DNA from: Ceratothoa steindachneri
Taxonomy: Eukaryota; Arthropoda; Malacostraca; Isopoda; Cymothoidae
Assembly (NCBI GenBank): GCA_963969495.1
Contig: OZ018321.1
Span: 129,302,120-129,366,119 of the forward strand
Reading direction: 5' to 3'
DNA length: 64,000 nt
Positions 22,120 through 36,429 of this stretch are shown here, in pieces. Positions within the stretch are counted from its first letter, which is position 1; each line of letters begins with the position of its first letter. Below the pieces are notes generated by a model that had not been told where the DNA came from, searched no databases, and saw only the letters and a program-made list of their open reading frames with translations. The translations under genes and the position numbers were made by a program.

Positions 22120-22640
22120 CCTAAATAGAAATGTGTCAATTGGCTTTTTTAGCAGGATAGTAGTAAAATTGAAGCTCCCAATCCGACTCTCCATACACAC
22201 ACACACAAGCACACACACACATGACTGTTATAATGGACCCAGCCTCCCTCCTTATCTCAAAAACAGACTCAAATACTGCATAAAAAACATGGGAGACCGG
22301 CTCTATTAATGGGGATCTAATCTGTAACTGTATTGTATAGGATTGTAGCTGATAATTTCTTCGGTTCAGTTGGACCATGAAAACCCCGCCGCTGAGCTAT
22401 AAAGGCCGAGTCGGTGAGGCAGGGCTTAATTGATACCGTTACAAAATATAGGAGTTCCGGCAAACGCCTATATATTCCCTGTCACAAAATTAATTATATA
22501 CATCCCCGTGTCTAACAATATCTTTAGGGCGGGTAAATAGGCTATTTCAATCTGTAAAATGAATCGCTACAAGATCTGATGTGGAAAGCCTTCTCTGGGT
22601 TTGAAGACTCATTTCATTCTGCATGAGAATTCTCGAGGAC
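22120..22640. other. No gene seen; short CA tract
   Basis: Contains an imperfect (CA)n tract (22196-22221) and otherwise unremarkable sequence. Confidence 0.4.
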
Positions 22641-22649
22641 CATATACAA

Positions 22650-23100
22650 AGGGAATCGTTCATCAACCTTTAAATTTGTTTCCGTTGCTAAGGCAATGGA
22701 CGAGCATAAAACCACAGATTGCCCTCCCGCCACCCACCCCTCATTATATGTTCTGAATGTGGTTTAGAAGGGCACACTTCAAGATAAAAGAGCGTGACCA
22801 AAGAATATCTCATATGTGATGGCAGCAAAAGCGATCACACAACCAAGATTGGAGACACAGATCGACCTCGAAGATAAGATAACCGTAAAGAAATTAACGT
22901 TTATTTTGCATGCACACATAATGAATATCACAAATCCACGAGGCTATGTCACGTCACTGGAAGAGATGCTCAGAGAAAATAGCCGAGAGCCGATGAAGTT
23001 CCCCAAAGAAGTAGAATCATCGGATATCTTCAACATTAATATAACAGAAAACACCACTAAAGATCTATCGAATAATAAAACAACAATGCTAACAAAATGA
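22650..23100 (+). pseudogene. Possible decayed LINE ORF1 with zinc-knuckle remnants (tentative)
   Basis: Frames in this stretch give HKTTDCPP, then CSECGLEGHTSR and ICDGSKSDHTTK, which resemble successive CCHC knuckles with missing or mutated cysteines. A 94-codon open frame (22816-23100) ends at a stop. The downstream 23100-23450 is Lys/Arg/Asn-rich in all frames. Knuckle-like spacing is the only evidence. Confidence 0.3.
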
Positions 23101-23469
23101 CGAAACAGAAACCGTGGACTAATACTCGGAACTATGCAGAGAAGAAACCGCTCAGAAGGTAAGAGTCACCAGGAGGTAGGCACAAAAGGCCCAATCAAAA
23201 TCAAAATCAAAGTTTTCACCCACAGAAGAAACAACAACCTCATTTACTTCAACTAGGGAGAAAGGAAAATCAGAATATAAACGAAAACAGAAGATCGAGA
23301 GACGGTAAACCTACAACCACCCTAGGCTACCAGAAAAGAAAAACACCAAAACCTACATCGTGGATAGAAGGAAATTAGAAATTCTACAAATAAAAAAAAT
23401 TGAGAGAAATATAAAGAAAACATACGAAAATACTTGGTGTCGTGGTATAGCCGACTATATAATATACTA

Positions 23470-24240
23470 TCTATTATTAGTATGAAGGGGGAGAACTCAA
23501 GCTATTAAAGAGAACCGTCCAATGACTGAATGCTACGTTAAGGCACGGGGTCAATACGCTTAACTAATCAGTTCGAGGTTGGCGAAATTTGAATACCGAG
23601 GACGAGAGTGACGTTCAGGTTAATTAAAGATAAACATACGAAATTGTAAATTTTATTTACAAATTAAAAATTATCAAAATGACATAGAGGAAAATTAAAG
23701 GTTGGATAATGATTTATCGTTACCAGTGAGAAAGTCTAATTTATATTAATTAGTTTAGAGCTACCAGCTCAGATCCAAATGAGCTCACACGATTAAAAGG
23801 GAAAAAAGGGGGGCTTACGGATCGGAGGGCGACAGCGACTTCAAGGAGGCTTGATGGGAAGTAGAGGCTCGGCGAGATCTTCGTCAGTAAAAGAGTGGGC
23901 AGGAAAGGTATGGTCGGCACCTTACTTCCGGGGCTCTGAAGGCGTAAGTGCTAACCTTAGCTGGGGGCTCGAAGGGGGAGCTGGAATCCTTGGTGATTCT
24001 AGGGAGAGGTATGACTACCGCAAGGTAACGTCGACAGGGCTGGGTGCTTCGAGGATTCGAAGGAGTAATCTGGCGGAGCTGCTTCAGAAGACGGCGGGGG
24101 CAGAGGCTTCCGTTTGACCGTGGATGCCTTATCAGGAAGAGTGTGTCCAGCCTTCGGTTGGAGAGTCTCCTTGTGCGGGAGATGGGAAATTCCTAAGAAG
24201 CAGCTAAGGCGCCAAACTGTCGGCGATAAACAGTTCTTTT
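23470..24240 (-). mobile_element. LTR-like block (minus orientation), unidentified
   Basis: Read on the minus strand: a GC-rich first part (about 24240-23800), a pyrimidine-rich stretch with CCCCCCTTTTTTCCC near 23800, then an AT-rich part with TTGTAAATAAAATTTAC (AATAAA) near 23650. The layout matches the blocks at 6.9, 11.4, 33.1 and 36.4 kb. A plus-strand frame (23851-24117) gives no recognised protein. Confidence 0.3.
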
Positions 24241-24314
24241 ACCTCCTCTCCCTATCTCCGCGGGGAAAACTGATGGAATTTACGACCGCGTAGGGGATGT
24301 TCTCCACACTTTAC

Positions 24315-24348
24315 TTGGATCGTACGATCCAAGCCCATCTGGGCTTGT
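24315..24348. repeat. Perfect 20-bp palindrome overlapping a second hairpin
   Basis: CTTGGATCGTACGATCCAAG (24315-24334) equals its own reverse complement. Its last bases begin a second inverted repeat, CAAGCCCA (24331-24338) and TGGGCTTG (24341-24348), with a 2-base loop. The two could form alternative hairpins or bind a dimeric protein. Confidence 0.6.
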
Positions 24349-24394
24349 TTCGCCATGAGACTTTCACCTGCGTGGATTCTAGCTAACCACGTGG

Positions 24395-24426
24395 CTTCTT
24401 GCAACGCGCTAAGCATTGCAAAGAAG
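24395..24426. repeat. Inverted repeat near the palindrome cluster
   Basis: CTTCTTGCAA at 24395 pairs with TTGCAAAGAAG ending at 24426, with one bulge. An E-box-like CCACGTGG lies just upstream (24387-24394). Confidence 0.4.
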
Positions 24427-24429
24427 GGG

Positions 24430-25460
24430 AAAAAAGGGGGTATCATTCTACATTTAGTAATTCTCCAGATTTCGGGATCCAACGCAATCGAAAGCGCTTT
24501 TTGATGTTTTATTTTATTTTTAAAAAGTACACAAAGGTCATATATCATATAATATTTATGCATATATCCATTTTAATCGTCGAGAGATTTGGAAATACTA
24601 TTTATGAAGTAAAATAAAAAGGTTTAGCTACCGCCATGTTTGATGACGTTAGGCATCAGCTCTGCGAAATCCGGTCTAACATGAAATGGAAAAAGTGAAA
24701 TAATACTTACAAAAAAGGCAATGTCGGATTATACTACGGATTATATACGTAACCAGGACGTATAAAATAATGAAAACGCATGTTGGGCTTTTTGCGATGA
24801 AGTATAAACAATTCTCGCAATTTAAACAACAAAATGGTATATTCGGCGTCCAAACAAAGGTACTTAGAATATTGCGGCTACGATTTTTTGGCCATCGAAT
24901 GAATTTTCCTCACGTTTTAGGGGTCAGGAACACGAGTATGATCACAATTACCCCCGCAATTTAATTATTTTCTGGATAAAAACTTGAATTTAATTATATT
25001 AAATACGCCTCACGACGTCTGGCAACCCCCTTCAAAGCAGTGAAATTCGACTTCAAAACTTATTCTAAGAGGATTATATTCTAAAAGGGAAGTGAAGCCA
25101 CAAACCTTCTTTTATTGGGGGATTCAACTCCGAATATAGGAAAAATTGAATACCAGAGCTAATCGTACCCTTTAGATTTTCTTATACTAAAAGTTGATTA
25201 AAAGAATCGGGTTGTGTCTAGGTTACAACTCTTCATCATTAAAGAACAGTAATTTCAATGCTTTCAATGGGGCAGTCAGACATCGTGAGAAGCAATCATC
25301 ATAATCAAATGAAAGCTTTCATCGAGAAAGTAAATTAATTGCGGAGATAATGATGATCTTAATCTCGTTGCTTACCCCTAAAAACGTCAGAAAAAATATA
25401 TTTTATGTTACAAAAATCGTGGTGTGAATTTTCTGGTGATTTACCTTTATTAATATTACA
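24430..25460. other. No gene seen
   Basis: AT-rich sequence with short frames only. No domain or repeat family was recognised. Confidence 0.4.
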
Positions 25461-25467
25461 AACCAAA

Positions 25468-25485
25468 CCTAACCTAACCTAACCT
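25468..25485. repeat. Short telomere-like (CCTAA)n
   Basis: CCTAACCTAACCTAACCT is three and a half units of the arthropod telomere repeat (TTAGG on the other strand). A partial inverted match (GGTTAGTTTAGGTTTG) follows at 25494-25509. It is too short to imply a former telomere. Confidence 0.5.
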
Positions 25486-25525
25486 GGAAATTCGGTTAGT
25501 TTAGGTTTGTTAAAGTAAAGTTATT

Positions 25526-25528
<3 letters not shown>

Positions 25529-25597
<69 letters not shown>
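25529..25597. repeat. (TA)n microsatellite
   Basis: About 69 bases of uninterrupted AT dinucleotide, just after the telomere-like motif. Confidence 0.95.
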
Positions 25598-25599
<2 letters not shown>

Positions 25600-25892
25600 C
25601 TCCTAAACCTGCCCAATATCAGGAGAATTCAAAGGATTTGACTTCATAAAAAATGATAGCAGGGGAACTTTATATATACTTTAAATGCATTAGAGCCGAA
25701 AGTAAAATTCAAAAGGATTCTCGAATATTTATATAATTGGGCTCTTAATGACACAAAAATGCTATATAAAGAGTTTTATTAAAAACATAAAATAAGAATA
25801 CAGGTGAGGATTTTAAAGACCCCTTCAGCACTTGGCTTCACTAAATTTGGTACAAAAGCTAATGTTGCATTAGATTTGATTGTTTAGTATAG

Positions 25893-25895
<3 letters not shown>
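25598..25895. other. No gene seen, between two (TA)n arrays
   Basis: AT-rich unique-looking sequence. No recognised motif. Confidence 0.4.

Positions 25896-25972
<77 letters not shown>
25896..25972. repeat. (TA)n microsatellite at the end of a PLE
   Basis: About 77 bases of pure AT dinucleotide directly abutting the minus-strand PLE end at 25973. Confidence 0.95.
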
Positions 25973-25974
<2 letters not shown>

Positions 25975-26316
25975 TTCCACGACGTATAGGTGTGAATAGG
26001 TGGCGTAAGTAAAAATCAGGAAAAACTCTGTTGCTCATTATTCACGTTTCGCCTTACTCATTCATCAGAACAGAACTAAACAGAAAAAAATTCTCCTTAT
26101 GCATGTAAGTGTGTAGATATCATGCTGGATCATGGCTACCCGTGCTCGGTAGGATTATTCTCGTTTGCCGGTTGATGTAAACAGACTTCGCCCCTTTTGC
26201 ATTATCTGCTATGACCCTGCAGGCACCAATGGCCAGCCGAAAGAATCCATCTTGTAATAGGGTGACCTGTTAGAAATAATGTACGCTGATTCAGGTATTC
26301 TTCTCTCTCTCTTTTT

Positions 26317-26360
<44 letters not shown>

Positions 26361-26670
26361 CCATAAACTCTTGTGAATTACTTTGATCTTACCCCACCTA
26401 GGAAAATTACCATAACCAGCAACATATACTATGATTGACTTTGATATTTTTTGTGCTCTAATATCCTTTCCAATCTCATTACTGCTATTTTTAATGTATC
26501 GTCTTGATATACCGTAATAACTGTGGTTACATCCGTCACACGTTACTTGATAAATTATAGCTGTCTTATTTGGCTGGCAAATTTCGAAGTTTTTCCAATT
26601 TCCTAACTTTAGATTCCCGAAGAGCTCGCTATTAATATATCATCTTTCATAAGAGACCTATCTTCTCTCT
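25973..26670 (-). pseudogene. Penelope-like element 3' fragment: GIY-YIG endonuclease remnant and terminal region
   Basis: On the minus strand, KLGNWKNFEICQPNKTAIIY, then YQVTCDGCNHSYYGISRRY (about 26610-26500), is a PLE-type GIY-YIG endonuclease. Its IY-x-V-x-C-x2-C-x3-Y-Y-G arrangement matches the GIY/YIG core with the CCHH-type cysteines found in PLEs. The enzyme nicks DNA for target-primed integration. The C-terminal part is replaced by a (CT)n/(GA)n tract. The terminal region carries CTGATGA and GAAAC words (26068-26046, minus strand), reminiscent of the hammerhead core found in PLE terminal repeats. The fragment stops at a (TA)n array. The RT portion is absent (5' truncated). Confidence 0.65.
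26301..26359. repeat. (CT)n microsatellite within a PLE fragment
   Basis: About 55 bases of CT dinucleotide interrupted by a T-run. Confidence 0.9.
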
Positions 26671-26770
26671 TCGACGCCAGAGTGTGCACAGCGGGCAGGT
26701 GCCTGACCCCTCCTAATGCTTTCTTGGTGGAGCTCAATACCTTCATCCGCCTCCGGGATCTTCGCGGAGA

Positions 26771-29574
<2,804 letters not shown>

Positions 29575-29589
29575 TTTGAATTGTTTACT

Positions 29590-31690
29590 TAGATTTCATT
29601 GCCCTCGTTGCTTACTCTAAACGCAGTGTAGATCAATATGTTGAGAAGGTTAAAGCCATTCATACTCTCAATGTAGCTAAACTTAATCTCTCCCGTCCTG
29701 TTTTTATGTCTCCTGATCAGGTCATTCATAACTTCTCTAACCATGAATTATCTACTCGAGAGGTCTTTTTACTCACTTTAGGATTAAATTTTAAACTTTC
29801 CAAATTTAAATCAAGTTTTGTAAGCTTTTTAAAATACATGGAATATTTTATTTTCGAGATCAAAACATCCCTTTTTTCAGTAAATTTCAGCTCTTTAAGG
29901 AGAAATTCACAGCAATATCTCCTGAGGTCTTCTCTCTTCCTCGCAAATCCAAATTCTGATCTGTATTACTTAAACCTGATGTCATTGAAATTCTTAAGTT
30001 GTTAGGACGAAAGAATGAATCAAAAATCAGTAGGAGTGATAAGGGCAATGAAATTGTTCTGATGAACAAAGCCAATTACATTAGCGAAATGAATACTATC
30101 CTTGAGTATTCCTCTAAGTTTTGCAGGTTAACTAAATCTTTACTTATTCTTGTCCGTAGGTTAGAGGACAAGATTAATCGCTCTTTCCTGGGCTTGAAGA
30201 ATTCAAACTCTTTAACAGAAGATAATTTCTTAAAACTGTACGTATCTAGTTCCTCCTTGGGGCAGCTTTATGGATTACCAAAGTTTCATAAGGAGGGAAT
30301 TCCAATACGACCGATCTTGGCAGGTATTGAAGTGGCTAAATTATCCATTGTTAAATTTTGTGTTCCTTTCTTGTCACAGTTTCGATCTAATCAACTCACA
30401 ATAAAAATAGCTATAGATTTTCCACTGAAATACTTCAACTCAATGGACATGGCTATATGGTGAATTATGACGTAAAGTGTCTTTTTACAAATGTTTTCCT
30501 TGAGGAGGTCCACAGAATTATTTTAGACAAAGCTTTATCTTCTGACTCTGCATCAGCGATGTCTCATGAATTCAATCGCCAACAATTTTCACTTATTTTA
30601 CTTCTTTCTTCTAAAGATAATGTATTTAATTTCATTGGCTCCTTCTTTCGTCAGTTTCATGGTGTGTCAATGGAGAGTCCATTGGGACCAATCTTAGCTA
30701 ACGCCTTTATGGTGTCCCTGGAACATAGGATCTTTAAAGAATGCCCCTCCTCCTTTAGGTCGCGTTTTTATAGGCGTTTTGTTGACGACAACTTAGCCCT
30801 ATTTAAATCTGAAAATGAGGGTTCAAGTTTCTTCCAATTTTTGAATACACTTCATCCTAATATAAGGTTCACAATGGAGAGAGAACTAGAAAGCTCTATT
30901 TTTTCGAGACATTCTAATAAAAAAACACATACTGGTTTCTACAGGTCCATATTTAGAAAGTCAACATATTCTGGATTGAGTCTAAATTTCTTTAGCTTTT
31001 GTGACCAAAAAATTAGGATGAACAGTTTGTATGTTTTGATACATAGGACCGTACGGCTTTGTTCTTCCTACGTTTTAATGCACTTTGACTTTAACGTTCT
31101 AAGAAACATTTTCGTGACCAATTTATTCCCTCTTGATTTAGTTAACAGATGCATAGGCGAAGTATTAAATGACTTCTTCCATCCAATGTCCCTAACACTT
31201 GCGATATTTTATCCTTTCACGATCTCGGTTCTCTGAATCAAGTGGCTTCAAGACGCTACCGCAAAATTGTTTAAAGTTTTTTCTGCAAGTTCACTTCCGA
31301 ATAACCTTCATTAACAAGTTGAAAATAGTTCATTTCTTTCGCACCAAGGATTTATCCTCTGTTTGTTTGCGCTATAGTATTATATATAAAATTTCTTACC
31401 CTGGATCTTCCCAAGGAACATAAATTGGCAGAACTATTCGATCCTTACAGTCTAGGGCTTGTGTGCACCTTGGCGTTAGTTGCCGAACGGGAAAATCTCT
31501 CGCCAAGAAAAAAGTCTCACCCATCAGAAACCACATTATAAAATGTAAGGTTGATAGTTTTTAGATTTGGGATTTAATCCAAACACCATCTGCCTCAGAA
31601 TTTTTGTAATCTCTTTTCATCAAAACACACTCACCCATGCTAAATACCGGCTCGACATGCGACCCACCCCTTGTCATTAATAACAACAAC
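29590..31690 (+). pseudogene. Penelope-like element: N-terminal domain, RT and GIY-YIG, several frameshifts
   Basis: A second, different PLE family, starting 16 bases from the head of the minus-strand PLE. N-terminal region: HTLNVAKLNLSRPVFMSPD and FSNHELSTREVFLLTLGLNF (29660-29790). RT: SDKGNEIVLMNKANYISEMN (about 30030-30095), LYGLPKFHKEGIPIRPILAG (30265-30325), VNYDVKCLFTNVFLEEV (motif A, Asp present), FRQFHGVSMESPLGPILANA (motif B) and RFYRRFVDDNLALF (motif C with both Asp, about 30765-30800). Then FTMERELESS and a thumb. The GIY-YIG part follows in pieces: HFRITFINKLKIVHFFRTKD, SIIYKISYPG, then YIG-like IGRTIRSLQSRACVHLGVS, CRTGKSLAKKKVSPIRNHII (to about 31550). Codons 30457-31236 are intact; elsewhere frames shift. 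Confidence 0.85.
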
Positions 31691-32190
31691 CAACCAGCTT
31701 CAAGACTGTTAATAACTTCCGACAACCAAATTTTTAATAATTGTGTCCATTTTATTGATATTATTCAGTCTTTACTAAATTTATTTGTTATTGCTCGAGT
31801 TTTTAAATATAAATTGATTCTAACAGGTAAATTTCTGAAATGTTGCTTACTGTATTAAGTATTATAAAGTTCTCGAGTGTAGCCTTAGAGCCACATTGTG
31901 ATAGATGGTTTTGAATATATATTAAAAAACTTCAAACCATTCTAAATAATATTTCGTTATCTCTTCCATTAAATATCATGTAAATTTGTTAAATTTTATA
32001 ATGTTTTGCAAAAATAAAATCCACTGCCAATTATTTTCCAATTTTATATAAATTCCCTTGTTGGATTTTACTCTCAGTATTTCCATTGTATTCGATTGAT
32101 CTCCAATTTAATATTCATGTTTCACGATTTTTTTGGTGTATTTTAAAAACTTTTTAGGTATATATTTAATCTGAATTTTGACTCTATATT
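31691..32190. other. PLE 3' non-coding region
   Basis: AT-rich sequence between the PLE endonuclease and the hammerhead-like motif, probably the 3' terminal part of the element. No ORF is supported. Confidence 0.4.
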
Positions 32191-32245
32191 TAGCACTGAT
32201 GATAGGATTGGTGATAATCCTGAAGCATTTGCAATAAATGTTAAG
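32191..32245 (+). ncRNA. Hammerhead-ribozyme-like motif at the PLE 3' end (candidate)
   Basis: The core box CTGATGA (32196-32202) is followed by a possible helix II, AGGATT (32204-32209) pairing with AATCCT (32216-32221). Then comes GAA (32222-32224; the canonical box is GAAA), then a possible helix III, CATTT (32226-32230) pairing with AAATG (32236-32240). PLE terminal repeats are known to carry small hammerhead motifs, and this one lies ~550 bases past the PLE endonuclease on the same strand. Helix I is weak and the box after helix II is imperfect, so activity is doubtful. Confidence 0.45.
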
Positions 32246-33085
32246 AAGTGTCTTCGGATCTGTCCTGGACACCCTCTTTATATTTATTTATATATATTTA
32301 TATATAATGTTTTGGTTGAAATTTATTGCTTTCGTGGTAACAATAATTCTTTTGCAAGAATTTTCATATTTCCTCATTTTTTCTTGTTTTCTGTCGATAA
32401 TTTCTTGTGAAAGATATGTAAACCTCTTTCTTCTATTTATTTCAAACGTCACGGCAGCTGTTTAGGTGCTTTGCACCATTTTCTAATGACTACTGATGAT
32501 AATAATAATAATAGTAACGTAAAGATACATACCCTAATATACCTATATCCACAAATACATGTAGACCATATCTACTGGAAAACATACTAGTACATACAAT
32601 ATGAAAATATACATTGAAGTAAAATATATCAAGACAGATATAAAAAGACACATATACGCATATATATATGTGCATACAGAAAAAGAAACATAGAAAGCAA
32701 GACTATCTTGGTATCTGATTTTTTGGAATACTTCTCCCGTTGCTTCAGGGTCTGAGGGAACGTAGCAGCGCTGATATTTGAACTTCGTTCAAGGGGCTCG
32801 GTTCCGTAGAAGGGCGAGGGTCATTGCTTATCTGAGGATGAAGTATTAAGCTATTTCTTTGTGTTTCTCTTGCTTTGCACGACGGAAGTATATTATCAAC
32901 TTAATGATGGATGTTTAGGGTGGGTTTCTGAAGGGTGATGCTTACAGCCTCAGTTATTAGAAGGTGGCTGTCGAAGTTTAGTGAGTGGGTAATCCCAGTC
33001 CAACTTCCTGGACATATATTTTATTACTGCACCAAGGTGAAGCGGAGGTGAATTGTATCCAATACACCTACCGTAGCCACTTTCG
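32246..33085. other. No gene seen
   Basis: AT-rich DNA with short TA-rich runs (32280-32305, 32650-32670). No recognised protein or repeat family. Confidence 0.4.
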
Positions 33086-33089
33086 GTGA

Positions 33090-34330
33090 ATAGGAATAAC
33101 TTCGGTGATTCCCTTTTGATCAAAATTAGGATAATGATCCCCTGAGTGTGTCCTCACTCAGTAAAAGCCAAAATAGTTAAACACAGATACAAAAATAATC
33201 TTTAATGTAAATGAATTAGAAATATGAAACAGAGTATATAGGTATAAATAGAATTAATCTTTGCACTGAATAAGTAAGTCTACAACTTGTTGTGGGGATT
33301 ATACCTGAAAACTACTCACTAGGATTCTTGCGTCTTAATGGCACCCGACAGAATGAATAGAATAATATTATTGAATTAAGCACTGAATTAATCACTTACA
33401 ATACTCGAGGTTATGGGCTCGGGATGGGAATTATATTTAACGAATAAACTGGTAAAGTTAGGAGAGGGAAGATTTCACTTTAACGATAGCTTTGATTTCG
33501 TAAGTATTTTTGAGAATGACGGTGAAGATTTTCTTCTGGTGACGATGATCGCAATTAGTCCGGCCGTCCGAGGTTACTGAATGAGAAGGTAAACCTAGAC
33601 CGGTGATATAATGATTCTATGCCGTATTACGAAGGCGAGCCAAACTGTGGCTCAAATCGGACTTTTTCTTCCTCGAAGTGACTGTCCGATTATTCGGCTC
33701 CTGGAGTGGGTAGCCAAAACCGATTACCTAGCTACCTACGTCTAAGGTAATCCGCAGAGGGAGGTCGTGTGTAACCTCTGATTCTGAAATGGGGGGAGTC
33801 TGCGAGAAGTTTGGCACCTACAAGTACCGGGACGGCAACACACCAATTCCCCGAGAAGTTTCTTCATTGAAACGGGCGAACTGTTTCTTTTGTGTGACGA
33901 GCTCTCCTCACAACGTAGGTCCAAGATCTTCTGCCTGACTCCAGGGAGAATTTTCCCTTTTATTTCGCTCACGTGCAAAAATCGAGAGAGAGCACCGAAT
34001 TCTCATAAAATCCGTATGGCTGCGCGAAAGATCTTTTCATCTGCTGCCAGAGAGAGTAAATTTTTCACACCTTAGAGCTATCCTTGCTCCACGTCGCGAT
34101 TTACGACGGCGCGAAAACTCGGACCTTCGTCGGCTAGCAGGTGTCCTTCGAGACCGGCACTTTCCTGAGCGACCGGCCGCAAATTTGGTCGTCTCTTTGG
34201 TGCGAATTGGGGCGGAAGGAATTCGAGGCGAAAGGCGAATTTGGAATACGGGCGGGACACGCAAGCTGTGTCGGAGTATTTCTGCGTGCACTAATGTACG
34301 TGTTATTTATACTTGTACAGTGTCCGTAAT
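33090..34330 (-). mobile_element. LTR-like block (minus orientation), unidentified
   Basis: On the minus strand a CpG- and GC-rich first part (34330-33560) is followed by an AT-rich part containing TTTTTGTATCTGTGTTTAAC near 33200. Then comes TTCACCTCCGCTTCACCTTG and GGTGCAGTAATAAA near 33055-33020, which might be a primer-binding/leader region. GC-rich U3, AT-rich R/U5 and leader are the layout expected of an LTR and the start of its element. Frames in the GC-rich part (e.g. 34291-34037) have no recognised product. Confidence 0.35.
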
Positions 34331-34439
34331 TCCTTTCTTTATGAATTATCTCTGTTTTTCTTTGACATGTGGAAAAACGGCTTATCCTTAGGAAAAAGTA
34401 GGTTACAATAATAATTCTATTGCCTCCCATAGTCGTCTT

Positions 34440-34963
34440 AATTAATTTTTAAAAGTTGACACGGGCCAACAACATGAATGTTGCCTTTCAATACAAAAAA
34501 CGATCCCACATAGTCTGTCTAAAAATAGATACCTCGATAAAGAATGAAGTAACACAAATACGACATGCGCCGAAGAAGTCTTTCTTCTAGTTTGTTTTTC
34601 TACATGTCAAATTAAATCCATTCAATTGACATTGATATAATGCATAATAATTTATATTTCTTACAATTATATACATAGGCTGCTAATTGAATCAGCTCTT
34701 ATGAAACAAATTTCAAACTTTAATACTTCTGAAGGGCAGGAGATTTGTCATTCCTTTACTCAAAAATGCCACTGCTTCCCATACTGTCCCCACTAATAAC
34801 ACCCCGACTTGTAAATTTGTGTGCCCGTAAATTTAGCATCTCTATATTTATTAGTCTACCAGCGATTGAAGATGGCGTAGGTCTCCGTCGTAACCTGGTT
34901 TCGCAAATAAATTGACACTAACACTGTGATTTCTTTCCAGCATTTACATATACTTTACTGTAC

Positions 34964-34965
<2 letters not shown>
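34440..34965 (+). pseudogene. PLE 3' fragment, same family as the PLE at 26873-29574
   Basis: Plus-strand sequence KLTRANNMNVAFQYKKR corresponds to KLARANNIYVTFQYEK of the copy at 27.5 kb. The endonuclease core is destroyed by indels. The last ~110 bases, from ACCAGCGATTGAAGATG (about 34859) to the (TA)n, match the 26.9-kb copy almost base for base, including TTTACATATAC. 5' truncated. Both copies end at long (TA)n. Confidence 0.7.

Positions 34966-35042
<77 letters not shown>
34966..35042. repeat. (TA)n microsatellite between two PLE ends
   Basis: About 77 bases of AT dinucleotide. A plus-strand PLE end lies on the left and a minus-strand PLE-like end on the right. Confidence 0.95.
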
Positions 35043-35044
<2 letters not shown>

Positions 35045-35403
35045 TGAACTGTTGAGTCTCTTCCAAATCGGAGTTTCAATATGAAGGTGAAAACCAAACA
35101 CTCTATTGATAAAAGCATCTTTATATGTCTAAGTTTGAATCTTTCAAGTTCGTAGCTTCATCATTTGCACTAAGAAACTAAGATAGTAAAGGGTTAAAAT
35201 TTATGGTTTTTATAAAATCCTAAATTGACTAGTGCAATTTAGTATAATCTGCTTAATACAAGAATACAAATTTGAATAATTCATGATACAATATATAAAT
35301 TGGAGGCAGTTTGATTTATATTTAAATTAGGTTTAAGTTTTAGGATGTAAAGTGATTCTAATATTCGCAGTTCGTTGGGATGAATGTTATGACTACATAT
35401 ATA

Positions 35404-35478
<75 letters not shown>

Positions 35479-35545
35479 TTCTTGATACAATATAAAGATT
35501 GGATGCAGTTTGATTTATATAAATTATGGCAAAGATCAACTGATT
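35043..35545 (-). mobile_element. PLE-like terminal region with a (TA)n-flanking duplication (tentative)
   Basis: Read on the minus strand, ATGATGAAGCTACGAACTTG near 35160 resembles the degenerate hammerhead region of PLE ends, and the sequence runs into the (TA)n at 35042. A ~52-bp segment containing GATACAATAT, AAATTGGAGGCAGTTTGATT is present at 35284-35340 and again at 35484-35540 on the other side of a (TA)n array. That is compatible with partial tandem PLE terminal repeats. No coding part was recognised. Confidence 0.4.
35396..35479. repeat. (TA)n microsatellite inside a direct duplication
   Basis: About 84 bases of AT dinucleotide with a few interruptions (TTTAT, ACAT). Confidence 0.95.

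Positions 35546-36429
<884 letters not shown>

Noticed and set aside
34037..34291. GC-rich Arg-rich minus-strand frame that might be a host exon
   Set aside because: Lies inside an LTR-like block, overlaps other equally open frames and has no recognised domain.
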